A stretch of 64,000 bases of DNA from Arcicella sp040387735 (GTDB lineage: Bacteria; Bacteroidota; Bacteroidia; Cytophagales; Spirosomataceae). Under the pieces are notes generated by a model. It ran no database searches. It had not been told where the DNA came from and worked only from the letters and a program-made list of their open reading frames with translations. Positions 51,127 through 61,190 of the stretch are shown here, piece after piece. The translations under genes were made by a program, and so were the position numbers. Positions within the stretch are counted from its first letter, which is position 1. Each line of letters starts with the position of its first letter. The stretch covers positions 1 to 64,000 of the forward strand of contig JAZKDE010000019.1 of NCBI GenBank assembly GCA_040387735.1, written 5' to 3'.

Positions 51127-54100
51127 TTATTTTTTCAATTGATAACTGACCATTTTCTTTTCATTTATACCAAAAAGTAGAACATCATTTACCTGAATAA
51201 CGCTTCGAATATCACCTTTCAAATTAAACCCAGATTGCCCCTGTGACTGGTACTGGAAAACTCCTTTACCATTACCTTTAAGCAAACAACCATAATTAGC
51301 ATCCATTTTTCCTAAGCGAATCTTAGTGTGATTATTATTGCCACACAACAATACATCGTCATTTCCATCGTGGTCAAAGTCCAAAACTGTTATTGTATGC
51401 ACGGGTGCATATTGAGCTTGTTGCGGCAATATTCCTACTGAAAATTTAGGATTCGCTCCACTCAAAAACAACGTCGTTTTTAGATGACTTGCCGTCAAAT
51501 GTCCTGCATCTTTCAAATTATCAGCCGTAAAAATATCATTTAAAGTAGCATCAGCATAACTTTCATACGTTGGATATTGCGACCGCAAACCCCCAATTTG
51601 ATTGAGCATTTCGTCTCTGGTAACATAAGGGAAGCTTTTCCCTTGAATTGAAAAACACAAAATTGATTCTACCGAACCATTCCCATCAAAATCTTTAAAA
51701 AATGTTTCAGCAGGTTCTTTTTCACTCGCTTTAATTTGCGAATTATCACCCCAATTTCCAGTTATCAAATCAGGTTTTCCATCTTTGTTAAAATCACCAA
51801 CTTCTATTTTGTTCCAAAATCCTTGGTAATTTTCATCAAAATAATTATCCGTTTTATTGATCATTCTACCCGTTCCCTCACTTTCAACCGCAAAAACAGA
51901 AATCGGCATCCATTCGCCAACTACCACTAATTCCTTCTTATTGTCTTGATTTAAGTCAATCCATATAGCATCCGTAACCATGCCTATTTTCTCTAATTCT
52001 GGCACTATTTTTTGGATTTGATTCGTAAAATGTCCTTTCCCATCATTCAGTAACAAATAACTTGACGGCGTTACTGGATATTTTCCTGGAATAATTCTTC
52101 CACCCACAAAAACATCTAAAAATCCATCCTGATTAACATCATTTACGGCTACGCAAGATTTGCTTGTAAGCATCTGAGGCAAAGCATTTTTACTTTTTGT
52201 AAAGTTTCCTTTTCCATCATTCATGTACAATCTGTCTTGCAAAAGAGCATCTTTTTCGGCAAAAGTATGATAACCTCCGCTCGCCACATAAATATCTTGA
52301 AAACCATCGCCATTGGCATCAAAAAATACCGTTGCTGCATCATGACTGGCTTTATCTGTTTCAAAAGCTGGATTTTTTTGTAGTGAAAAACGTCCGTCTT
52401 TTTGTTGAATATAAAGTGAAGCACTTTGTCCAGCGGCTCCACCCACAAAAATATCTTCTAATCCATCTTTGTTCAAATCTCCTTTCACCATGCAAGGCCC
52501 CGAATACGTTGGTTCACTCACAAGTAAAAGTTGGCGGTCAAAATCGTTGATTGAAATATCTGGATTTTCATAAGCAATCAGCGAAGGTATTTCATGGAAA
52601 AACGGCTTTATTAATTGGGATTTTACAGGTTTTTCATTCGCATTATTTTCATCCAACGTAAGAACTTGATTCGCTTTTACTTCCTTGATTGTCTGTTGTT
52701 TTCCATTCGACCAAAGTACTTTCAATGAGTCAATTGCGGTTGCTTTTCCTAAACCAAAATGTAATACAGGCGAAATTGCCGATAAATATCCTCTCGTAAT
52801 CGTCTGGGTTAGCGATTGCATTTTTCCTTTTGAGAAAATATTCACTTTACTACCAATTCCCTGCGTATTACCTTCTTTTCCTTTAAATTTTACTTGTAAA
52901 TAATGATTATTTTTAAGATTTTGAGATTCATTTCTATAAATAAATGCGGGCTGATTGATATTATTTACCACTAAATCAAGGTCGCCATCATTGTCCAAAT
53001 CTGCGTAAGCTGCACCGTTACTGTTAGATGGTTTTTCGATTCCCCAAGTCTTTGTGTTATTGGTAAAAGTCCCATTTTCCTGATTTTGGAAAACGTAATT
53101 CACCACATTAGACGCTGGCATTTTGCCAATAATATCAATCACGTCTTCACGCATTAATCTTCCTTTAGTTTTCACAAAATCATCCATGTATTTGATAAAA
53201 TCCATGTTGGTATAATCGTGATAATATCCGTTGCTGACGAATAAATCCTTCCAACCATCATTGTCAAAATCTGCCCAAAGAGCCGCCCAACTCCAATCAG
53301 TATTTGAAATTCCAGCTACTTGTCCAACTTCACTAAAGCTCCCATTCCCATTATTCAAGTGTAGCATATTTCGCATATATTGATAATAAAATCCACTGCG
53401 AACATTGAGGTCAAATTTGGCAAAATTATCAGGAGCTAATAACATTTTTTGACGATGATTTCCTTCTGGAATCATGTCCAATGTAAAAATATCATCGTGT
53501 CCGTCATTATTAATATCAGCCACATCATTGCCCATCGAAAACTGACTGGTATGACCGATATTTTGTTGAAGAGTATTGGTAAAAGTACCATTTCGGTTAT
53601 TGATATAAAGATAATCGGGTACGGCATAATCATTAGAAAGGTAGAAATCTAACCAACCGTCTTCATTAAAATCGGCCATTCCTACTCCCAAACCGTAACT
53701 TAAAGCGGAACCATTGATTCCAGATTTTATGGTAACATCCTCAAAATGACCTTTTGATAATTGCTTAAACAAACGTAAACCTCTTTCGGGGTCATCCGTT
53801 TTCAAGAACTCGGCGGTGCTTACTTCGTTGAGAATGGGTAAATTTTTTGGATTATGATTCAATAAAAGCATATCTAAATCGCCATCTTTGTCATAATCCA
53901 AAAAATAAGATTGATTACTAAAACCTTGACTCGCCAGACCATATTCTTCCGCTTTTTCTGCAAATTGGGGAATACCATTTGCATCATTTCCTTGATTGAC
54001 AAATAATTGATTTGCTCGCTTTTCAGCGGGCATTGCTCCTGAATAGCACAAATAAATATCTAATTTCCCATCCGAATTTATGTCAACAGTATTTACACCC

Positions 54101-54498
54101 GTTTTCCAAGGGCCAGAGCGTCCACCTGCTCTCGAAATTACTGTAACATCATCAAAATGGGGCGACGCATCACTCCCCAGACCTCGATTAACATACATTT
54201 TATTTTCACTCATATTTGAGGTAAAATATAGGTCAATTAATCCATCTCCGTTAAAATCTCCCGTAGCCACACCTCCGCCATTATAGAAATATTCATACAT
54301 TAAAATATTGGTATTCAGACCTTCATTGAGAATATTTTGAAAACCAACACCTGTTTGTTCCGGCGTGAGAGCTGTAAAAAGAGCAGGTTCATTTGAAGTA
54401 TCGGTACTTTCTTCTTGAGTTTTATCTTTACAAGAAATCAAGGTAAAAGAAAGGAGACTAAATAAACCAAAAAGAAGTTTTTGAGGAAGTTGAAACAT
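51127..54498 (-). CDS. Large VCBS-repeat/ASPIC-UnbV lipoprotein
   Basis: 1123 residues from the ATG at 54498 (MFQLPQKLLFGLF, lipobox TLISC). A start at 54552 lies ahead of a terminator-like hairpin and would put the hairpin into the signal region, so 54498 is preferred. Two sets of FG-GAP/VCBS repeats (roughly 55-460 and 650-1080; e.g. DFNGDGLIDLYFTSNM, DLNKDGLEDIFVGGA, DFDHDGNDDVLLCGN) flank an ASPIC/UnbV domain (about 520-620). Calcium-binding, surface or periplasmic. Linked to SusCD and the haloperoxidase-like gene. Confidence 0.9.
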   Translation of the reverse strand: MFQLPQKLLFGLFSLLSFTLISCKDKTQEESTDTSNEPALFTALTPEQTGVGFQNILNEGLNTNILMYEYFYNGGGVATGDFNGDGLIDLYFTSNMSENKMYVNRGLGSDASPHFDDVTVISRAGGRSGPWKTGVNTVDINSDGKLDIYLCYSGAMPAEKRANQLFVNQGNDANGIPQFAEKAEEYGLASQGFSNQSYFLDYDKDGDLDMLLLNHNPKNLPILNEVSTAEFLKTDDPERGLRLFKQLSKGHFEDVTIKSGINGSALSYGLGVGMADFNEDGWLDFYLSNDYAVPDYLYINNRNGTFTNTLQQNIGHTSQFSMGNDVADINNDGHDDIFTLDMIPEGNHRQKMLLAPDNFAKFDLNVRSGFYYQYMRNMLHLNNGNGSFSEVGQVAGISNTDWSWAALWADFDNDGWKDLFVSNGYYHDYTNMDFIKYMDDFVKTKGRLMREDVIDIIGKMPASNVVNYVFQNQENGTFTNNTKTWGIEKPSNSNGAAYADLDNDGDLDLVVNNINQPAFIYRNESQNLKNNHYLQVKFKGKEGNTQGIGSKVNIFSKGKMQSLTQTITRGYLSAISPVLHFGLGKATAIDSLKVLWSNGKQQTIKEVKANQVLTLDENNANEKPVKSQLIKPFFHEIPSLIAYENPDISINDFDRQLLLVSEPTYSGPCMVKGDLNKDGLEDIFVGGAAGQSASLYIQQKDGRFSLQKNPAFETDKASHDAATVFFDANGDGFQDIYVASGGYHTFAEKDALLQDRLYMNDGKGNFTKSKNALPQMLTSKSCVAVNDVNQDGFLDVFVGGRIIPGKYPVTPSSYLLLNDGKGHFTNQIQKIVPELEKIGMVTDAIWIDLNQDNKKELVVVGEWMPISVFAVESEGTGRMINKTDNYFDENYQGFWNKIEVGDFNKDGKPDLITGNWGDNSQIKASEKEPAETFFKDFDGNGSVESILCFSIQGKSFPYVTRDEMLNQIGGLRSQYPTYESYADATLNDIFTADNLKDAGHLTASHLKTTLFLSGANPKFSVGILPQQAQYAPVHTITVLDFDHDGNDDVLLCGNNNHTKIRLGKMDANYGCLLKGNGKGVFQYQSQGQSGFNLKGDIRSVIQVNDVLLFGINEKKMVSYQLKK

Positions 54499-54514
54499 GA
54501 AGAGGTTAGTTAAA

Positions 54515-54549
54515 AAAAATCTATTTCCTAAGATAGGAAATAGATTTTT
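54515..54549 (-). terminator. Perfect terminator-like hairpin between susD and the VCBS gene
   Basis: Bases 54515-54529 and 54535-54549 are perfect reverse complements (15 bp, loop AAGAT). On the minus strand the stem ends in T and runs into eight T in all, the form of an intrinsic terminator. It lies inside the operon, so it may partly terminate the SusCD message and cut expression of the downstream genes. Confidence 0.8.
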
Positions 54550-54572
54550 CATTCATCGAAATATTACAAAAA

Positions 54573-56450
54573 TTAATATCCAGGGTTTTGAATCAATTTG
54601 GCATTTCTGTTTATCTCATCTCTACTGATTGGACGGAAATACATCTTATCGTTCCATTTTCTGGTTTCATTTTCGGTATTATCAACCGATTTATAGTTGT
54701 ACGTATATTTTGTTTTATCGTACTTATAAGGCGTTGATGCCGTAGCTCCTGCTTTCAAGGTTGCATCCACATTGATAGCTTTGATACCTCTTCCAAGTGT
54801 AGAAGGAGCAATTAACCAACGTCTTGCATCATGATAACGGTGTTCTTCGTAAACCAACTCAACTCTTCTTTCGTTTCTGTAACGGTCACGAAGATTTGTT
54901 CCTGCATCCGAAACGGCTGGCATACCTGCTCTAAATCTAATTTTATTCAACCAGTTTTTTGCTTCGGCTTCATCACCAACTTCCAAAGAAGCTTCAATGT
55001 AATTTAAGGCAATTTCGGTGTAACGAATGAAAGGCCAAGGAATCACTTGAGCACTTGATTGATTATCCGCCACAACGGGGTCAGAATCGATGAATTTACG
55101 AGTATAATAGTGCGTACGACTTCCGTTCCAGTTTTCAACTGCTGATTCACGAGTATCAATACCATTTATTTTTCCACCTTTTCCATCATCATAATAGCCA
55201 GTTTGTACTTGGTTTGAAGGCTCAAGTCCTGCAACATCCGCAGGACGAGGTTTCCAAGTTGCTCCGTCATAAAGAATTGTTGCGTAAAAACGTGGGTCAC
55301 GATTAGTATAAGGTTCTGCTTTATGTTGATTGTTATTCCAATCAAATTTAGAACCATCCATCATTTCATAATCATCCACTAAATTCTGAATCGGCGTATT
55401 TCCTGCCCAGTTATGATATCCGTTTGGTCCATTATTAATTCCGTAGTGAATACCACCCAAAGGCCAGTTATCTTCTGCTACATAAAGAGCGGTGTGAGTG
55501 CGTTGGAAAATCAACTCTTTTTCAGCAGCTGCATCACCCACTGCACTTTTACCACCCATAGCGATAGAAACATAATTTCCTTTTCCTTCAGCAGCCGAAA
55601 CTGGTGCAGTCAAGTTCAATTTATAGCCAGTTGTTGCGTCCAAAACAGCTTTTGCAGCCGCTTTTGCCGCTTGCCATCTTGAAGCACGGTCGCCACCAGT
55701 GTAGGCAACTAATTCAAGGTTTGCATAAGCACCTAAAGTACTAACTTTTGATTTTACCGTTGCTCCGTCGTGCAAATCACTCGCAGCGTAAGTCAAAACT
55801 CTTGATTTTAAAGCCAAAGCGGCAATTTTAGAGGCTCTTCCTGCCGTTACTGTTTTTCCGTCTAAAAGTCCCGCTGCTTTATCCAAATCAGCCACGATGA
55901 ATTTTATACAATCTTCGTAACTACTACGAGCGATACTATAATCTTCATTTAAGCCATAAGCTTTACTGATAAGTGGTACTCCGCCGTAAAATCTAACTAA
56001 TTGCTGATAATAATATGCTCTCAAAAAATATACTTCTCCTAATAATTGATCTCTCAATTTTGTATCCGAAAAAGTAGAAATAGGAAGGTTTTCAATGGCA
56101 GTATTTGCCTGTCTGATAGCCAAATACATATTACCCCATTCATACGTTGGACTCATCCAAGACAAACTACCTGGAGCTTCCGAACCTTCGTTGAAAGTGT
56201 TGATATTTCTTCCTGAGTGCGTAAACATTGCTTCATCAGTATAGGCAGCTAATGCTTGTTCTTCAAAACCACCATAACCCAAAAAAGAATAAACATTAAA
56301 GACAAATGCTTGTGATAGAGCTCCATCTGCCCAAGTGGCACTGCTGGAAATTTTGTCTAAAGGTTTGGTATTTAAGAAGTCTGTGTTACAAGACAAGCAA
56401 AATACCAATGCTATACTTGTTAGCCCGATTGATATTTTTATTTTTTTCAT
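54573..56450 (-). CDS. SusD/RagB-family surface nutrient-binding lipoprotein
   Basis: 625 residues from the ATG at 56450 (MKKIKISIGLTSIALVFCLSC); an in-frame ATG at 56468 also exists. The signal ends in a lipobox Cys near residue 21. TPR-like helices (YLAIRQANTAIENLP, LLGEVYFLRAYYYQQLVRFYGGVPLI) are the SusD N-terminal signature, and the C-terminus has NYIEASLEVGDEAEAKNWLNKIR and a final basic segment. It forms the lid of the SusC channel. Starts just after the SusC stop. Confidence 0.95.
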   Translation of the reverse strand: MKKIKISIGLTSIALVFCLSCNTDFLNTKPLDKISSSATWADGALSQAFVFNVYSFLGYGGFEEQALAAYTDEAMFTHSGRNINTFNEGSEAPGSLSWMSPTYEWGNMYLAIRQANTAIENLPISTFSDTKLRDQLLGEVYFLRAYYYQQLVRFYGGVPLISKAYGLNEDYSIARSSYEDCIKFIVADLDKAAGLLDGKTVTAGRASKIAALALKSRVLTYAASDLHDGATVKSKVSTLGAYANLELVAYTGGDRASRWQAAKAAAKAVLDATTGYKLNLTAPVSAAEGKGNYVSIAMGGKSAVGDAAAEKELIFQRTHTALYVAEDNWPLGGIHYGINNGPNGYHNWAGNTPIQNLVDDYEMMDGSKFDWNNNQHKAEPYTNRDPRFYATILYDGATWKPRPADVAGLEPSNQVQTGYYDDGKGGKINGIDTRESAVENWNGSRTHYYTRKFIDSDPVVADNQSSAQVIPWPFIRYTEIALNYIEASLEVGDEAEAKNWLNKIRFRAGMPAVSDAGTNLRDRYRNERRVELVYEEHRYHDARRWLIAPSTLGRGIKAINVDATLKAGATASTPYKYDKTKYTYNYKSVDNTENETRKWNDKMYFRPISRDEINRNAKLIQNPGY

Positions 56451-56469
56451 TGTTGTTTTTATTTTCATG

Positions 56470-59400
56470 TTAGAATGATATGCTTAAACCTGTGTTGATA
56501 ACTCTTGATTGAGGATAGAATACGCCACTTTGTGCTGTTGCTTCTGGGTCATAAACTTTAGTCTTATCAAAAGTTAAAATATTAGAACCGTTAATATAGA
56601 TTCTGGCACTACTCAATTTTAATTTATCAAGAAGAGCTTTTGGTAATCTGTATCCAATTTCAATATTTTTCAAACGGATGTAATCTTTGTCAAATAAGTA
56701 ATAAGTATTATTTCCGTAATTTCCTCCAGTGTAATAGGTATCTCCACGACTGGCTAATCTTGGGTCGGTATCACTTGGATTATTAATTGTCCAACGGTGA
56801 TCATAGCTGTATTTCAAGAAGTTACCTATATCACCTGATTCTGTTTGGATACGAATAGCAGCACCTGTTGCTCCTTGGAATAATACGCTTAAATCAAATC
56901 CTTTGTATTTCAAATCGAAGTTGGCACCGAAGTTGAAAGTTGGCGTAATGCTTTTATCAATTCTTGTTGCATCATCAGCGTTGATTTTTCCGTCACCATT
57001 AATATCTTCAAATCTCATATCACCAGGAATTAACTTTGGTGTAACCGCAGTATAATCAATTTTATTTGCCTCAATTGCCGCTACATCTTTGAATGCTCCT
57101 AAAGATTTATAGACTAAATAAGCACCGATTGGTTTACCTTCAAGGTGTTGATAATCAGGAGCTCCTGGTACTTCATCTTGATAAACAACTTTATTTTGAG
57201 CGTATCCTCCGTTGATTCCTGCTCTAAATTGTACCTGACTCGAAGTCTTTCCGTTGTAGTTCAAAGAGAATTCAAATCCGCTGTTATCAACACGTCCTGC
57301 ATTTACTGGAGGTAAAAGAGAGTTTATACCCGAAGAAGCAGGTGTTGAACCCGTTTTTTGAATCAAGATTTGATCTCTTTTATTGTAGAAATACTCAAGA
57401 ATCAAATCGAATTTACTGTTCAAGAAACTGGCATCTAAACCTAAATTGAAGTTATTAGCTCTTTCCCATGTAAAGTTTGGATTTGCCAAAGATGTCTCAA
57501 CAAGCGTGGTTGCAACCTGTCCGTTGATTGGATATGAGCCAAATCCATAAGTTGGTAAATAAGCGTATTCTTGTAAACTTCCGTTATAAAATACTTGGTC
57601 ATTACCCATTTGTCCGTAAGAAGCACGAAGTTTCAAATAATCAACTGTTTTGCTTTTGAAGAAACTTTCATTACTGATATTCCACCCCAATGAAATGCCA
57701 GGGAAGAAGCCAAAGCGTTTTGATTCTGGAAAAATATAAGAACCATCAACTCTCCAAATTGCTTCAGCCAAATATTTATCTTTATAAGAATATCTCACAC
57801 GACCATAATAACCTAAACGAGCTCTTTCGTAGGCACTACCACCCGTATTTTGCTGTAAAGAGCCTCCTGCAAATAATTGGTCAACTGCTGGAGAAATATA
57901 ATTTCTTCTGAACGCCGAGAAATTATCTCCTTTGAATGTTTCTTTCGTTACCCCCGCTAAAACATTAATGGCATGAAGCCCAATTACTTTATCGTAGCTC
58001 AATAAACCCGTAAGATTAACATTCAAAACCGATGAATATGCCTCAGTCAAACGTGGGTCTGTAAAATTCGAGCGAATCGCACCTTCTAATTTAGGTGTTA
58101 CACCATCCGCTTCAAAAGAGGTTTTATCCCAATAATAAAGTGACCATGGTGTTTGCCAAACTTTCGCAACAGTACTATTTTTATCAACTGCGGCAGATAA
58201 AGTTAATTTCAAGCCTTTAATCCAAGGGTTGGTAATGTCAACGCCACCGTTAGTTTGTAAATAATCCGTTGGCGTATCCACATAACCCGTTGCATTAGTA
58301 GTGATAACGTAGGGGTTTTGTCCATTTTCAATATCTGGACCAGGCTTTCCATTAGGCCAAACTTCTGGTTCGGTTGGTCTTCCACGCATTAACATTCTAA
58401 AAATAGAACCTGCACTTTCAGTTGGAGAACGACGTTGTTCTCTACGGAGCATCACGTTAAGATTGGCAGTAATATACTGATTTATCTTAGCGTCAACATT
58501 AGTTCTAAAATTGTACTGGCTATAACTCGACGCTGAATTTTTGTAATAAGCATCTTGATTCACGTAACCCAAAGAAGTAAAGTATCTTACACTTTCACTA
58601 CCTCCAGAAATTGTCAAATTATGTCTAACCTGTGGCGACCAAGTTTTGAAAGCATCACCAAACCAATCTGTATTGGGGTATCTCCAAGGGTCAGATCCAT
58701 CAGCATATTTTCTAACCGCATCTGGGCTATAATTTGCACTCAAAGCACTAATTCCCGCTGTTGGCGATTTATAAATACCTGTAGTATTAATAGCATTTGA
58801 TGCGGCTCCCCACTCATTCACTGGAATAGTTTTGTAAATCGGCAATTCGTTCATAATATTAGCATATTCATACGAATTAGCTAATTGAGGAACTCTTGCG
58901 GGTTGAGCCATACCAAAGTTGGCACTGTATGAAACTGTTGGTTTACCTATTTTTCCTCTTTTAGTAGTAACCAAAATTGCTCCGTTTGCCGCCCTTGCAC
59001 CATAAATTGCTGCCGAAGCATCCTTCAAAACTGATATTGATTCAATATCATAACCAGAAATACGTCCTAAACCACCATCACGGTCAGGCACACCATCAAT
59101 AACTACTAATGGGCTACTATTTCCTGTGGTATTTGTTCCTCTAATTCTAATTGTTGCACCGTCATAACCAGGTTCACCACTTTGTTGAATAACAACCAAA
59201 CCTGGCAAACGACCAGCTAATGAACTACCTAAATCAACCGAAGGAGATTTAATTAATTTATCGCCTTGCAAAGATGAAATTGCCCCTGTAACCGTAGCTT
59301 TTGTTTGAGTTCCGTAACCAACCACAATAACTTCGTCAAGATTAGAATTATTGGTTTTCAATGCCACATTAATATTTGTTTGTGAACCAACCAAAACCTC

Positions 59401-60000
59401 TTGCTTCACTAATCCAACAGCAGAAAAAACCAAGATTGAGTTATTGTTAGTTACTTTGATAGAAAACATTCCATCTTTATCAGTAGCCGTACCATTTCTC
59501 GTTCCTTTTTCGGTCACAGCTACCCCTGGAACAGCACCCCCAGTTTCATCAGTAACCTTACCTTTGACCGTTACTGCTACGGCCTCGGATGTAATATTTT
59601 GGAATACTTTTTCGTTTGGGATTAAATGCGGTTCATTTAATTTCTTTTTCAATAAAATTCGTGTTCCTACTAACTCATAGCTTACTTGAAAATCATTGAA
59701 TATTTCATTAAGCACTTCCGAAAGTCGTTGATTATTAACTTTTAACGAAATTTTCTGATTTCCAGAGATCGTACTTGAGCTATACACAAAATTAACATCA
59801 GTCATTTTTTCAATCTGAGAAAGTGCTTTTTTTAGCTCGATTGATTCAAAGTTTAAACTGATATTCTTATTGAGTATTTCTTGCCCATTTACGGAATGGG
59901 CATAAGACATCACCCCGAAAAACGAGGCAATTAGTAATTGAAGGAAGGTCATCCGCATGGCATCATACAGAAATTTTGGTTTTGGAAAGATTTTTTTCAT
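56470..60000 (-). CDS. SusC/RagA-type TonB-dependent transporter with STN domain
   Basis: 1176 residues. Signal peptide to about 40 (VNGQ), STN domain at about 48-118 (NFESIELKKALSQIEKMTDV), carboxypeptidase-regulatory-like domain at about 145-225 (GKVTDETGGAVPGVAVTEKG), TonB-box-like DEVIVVGYGT, plug (GSSLAGRLPGLVVIQQSGEPG) and barrel ending in LSISF. The STN domain is the part that contacts FecR anti-sigma factors, in keeping with the FecR gene 176 bp upstream. Imports an oligomer across the outer membrane with SusD; ligand unknown. Confidence 0.95.
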   Translation of the reverse strand: MKKIFPKPKFLYDAMRMTFLQLLIASFFGVMSYAHSVNGQEILNKNISLNFESIELKKALSQIEKMTDVNFVYSSSTISGNQKISLKVNNQRLSEVLNEIFNDFQVSYELVGTRILLKKKLNEPHLIPNEKVFQNITSEAVAVTVKGKVTDETGGAVPGVAVTEKGTRNGTATDKDGMFSIKVTNNNSILVFSAVGLVKQEVLVGSQTNINVALKTNNSNLDEVIVVGYGTQTKATVTGAISSLQGDKLIKSPSVDLGSSLAGRLPGLVVIQQSGEPGYDGATIRIRGTNTTGNSSPLVVIDGVPDRDGGLGRISGYDIESISVLKDASAAIYGARAANGAILVTTKRGKIGKPTVSYSANFGMAQPARVPQLANSYEYANIMNELPIYKTIPVNEWGAASNAINTTGIYKSPTAGISALSANYSPDAVRKYADGSDPWRYPNTDWFGDAFKTWSPQVRHNLTISGGSESVRYFTSLGYVNQDAYYKNSASSYSQYNFRTNVDAKINQYITANLNVMLRREQRRSPTESAGSIFRMLMRGRPTEPEVWPNGKPGPDIENGQNPYVITTNATGYVDTPTDYLQTNGGVDITNPWIKGLKLTLSAAVDKNSTVAKVWQTPWSLYYWDKTSFEADGVTPKLEGAIRSNFTDPRLTEAYSSVLNVNLTGLLSYDKVIGLHAINVLAGVTKETFKGDNFSAFRRNYISPAVDQLFAGGSLQQNTGGSAYERARLGYYGRVRYSYKDKYLAEAIWRVDGSYIFPESKRFGFFPGISLGWNISNESFFKSKTVDYLKLRASYGQMGNDQVFYNGSLQEYAYLPTYGFGSYPINGQVATTLVETSLANPNFTWERANNFNLGLDASFLNSKFDLILEYFYNKRDQILIQKTGSTPASSGINSLLPPVNAGRVDNSGFEFSLNYNGKTSSQVQFRAGINGGYAQNKVVYQDEVPGAPDYQHLEGKPIGAYLVYKSLGAFKDVAAIEANKIDYTAVTPKLIPGDMRFEDINGDGKINADDATRIDKSITPTFNFGANFDLKYKGFDLSVLFQGATGAAIRIQTESGDIGNFLKYSYDHRWTINNPSDTDPRLASRGDTYYTGGNYGNNTYYLFDKDYIRLKNIEIGYRLPKALLDKLKLSSARIYINGSNILTFDKTKVYDPEATAQSGVFYPQSRVINTGLSISF

Positions 60001-60176
60001 ACTTTTAAAGGTTTTTTACTGTGAAAAGGATAAAACACACCCTCATTTTCATCAACAGGATGAAAACTGAACATTATTCAGGAGGGCATTTTGTGGGGTG
60101 GATACTCGTAATATCTACCTCACTTTTTTGGTAATTATTGGCACTAAATTATACTCAGTAAAGGGTAAGTTTGGCA

Positions 60177-61181
60177 TTAACGACAGCCTTCTCCATTAAT
60201 AAAAATACTCATTCCTCGTTGTTCATAACGAGCATTGATTGACCTACAAATCAAATCTAATTGCGTATCCAGCGGTAAATCGTTCAAATCTCCCGTGAAT
60301 ACGCAATGATTGAGTGCTTGATTTTCAACCAAAATCTCCAACCCATATATCCGTCTTAGTTTAGCCAATACTTGGTCGATTGTTACTTCCTCAAAAATAA
60401 AAGTTTCTGCACTTTCAATTTGAACAATTGGAATCGGCTGGGCTACAATCGTTGGGATAATTTCTTTTGTTTGTTTATTAAAAATAACTTTTTGATTAGG
60501 AGTCAAAATCATTCCTTTTCGAGTTTTGCTATCGTCATTTTTATCGTCTTCAAAAACGGAAACTCGGCCAGTTTTCACGGATACTTCAATTGTTTGGGCT
60601 TCTTCGTAAGATTTTATTCTAAAACTTGTGCCTAAAACTTCCGTGGTAAGATTTCCTGCGTGAACGACAAAGGGTTTCGTAGGGTCTTTTTTAACTTCAA
60701 AAAATGCTTCCCCTTTTAGAAAAACGCTTCTTTTTTTATCGCCAAAATGTTCTGGATAACTAATACTACTATTCGCACTTAGTTGAATAGTACTTCCGTC
60801 TTCCAACCTGATTTTTTGTGGTTTCTGAGTAGTATTTTTCACGACAACCCCCTCATTTATCGTATTTTTTTGGAAAACTAATGCGGCTTTTTCCGTAGTA
60901 TTTTGAAGGAATAAAAATGAAATTGTTAGGATAAGTAATACAGAAGCAGCTAAACTTATTTTTTGCCAAAGCATTAATTTTAAACCTAAAATGGGCTTAA
61001 CCGTTTTACGTCTAATGGCACTCCAAATTCTATGTTCAATCGTTTCTTTTTCAGCATCACTTAAAACAACAAGATTTTCCTGCTGTTTTTCACACCATTC
61101 AAGCACCCATTTTTCCTCCGCCTCAGTACAATTGCCAGCGAGGTATTTTTCTAATAAAATATCAAATTCGTATTGATTCAN
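60177..61181 (-). CDS. FecR-family anti-sigma factor (start codon in assembly gap)
   Basis: 334 residues if the start is the ATG whose first base is the first N of the gap (position 61181): the readable bases TG at 61180-61179 are followed in frame by NQYEFDILLEKYLAGNC, the usual FecR N-terminus. Domains are a cytosolic anti-sigma part (about 1-95, TEAEEKWVLEWC), one membrane helix (about 115-135), a FecR domain (about 150-235, GSTIQLSANSSISYPEHFGD) and a DUF4974-type C-terminus. It holds the ECF factor until the SusC STN domain signals. Confidence 0.85.
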   Translation of the reverse strand, partial: XNQYEFDILLEKYLAGNCTEAEEKWVLEWCEKQQENLVVLSDAEKETIEHRIWSAIRRKTVKPILGLKLMLWQKISLAASVLLILTISFLFLQNTTEKAALVFQKNTINEGVVVKNTTQKPQKIRLEDGSTIQLSANSSISYPEHFGDKKRSVFLKGEAFFEVKKDPTKPFVVHAGNLTTEVLGTSFRIKSYEEAQTIEVSVKTGRVSVFEDDKNDDSKTRKGMILTPNQKVIFNKQTKEIIPTIVAQPIPIVQIESAETFIFEEVTIDQVLAKLRRIYGLEILVENQALNHCVFTGDLNDLPLDTQLDLICRSINARYEQRGMSIFINGEGCR

Positions 61182-61190
61182 NNNNNNNNN
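61181..61190. other. Run of ten N (assembly gap)
   Basis: Ten undetermined bases between the sigma-factor and FecR genes. The sigma gene's last codons and stop and the first base of the FecR start fall in it. Ten N is a common placeholder, so the true length may differ. Confidence 0.99.
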
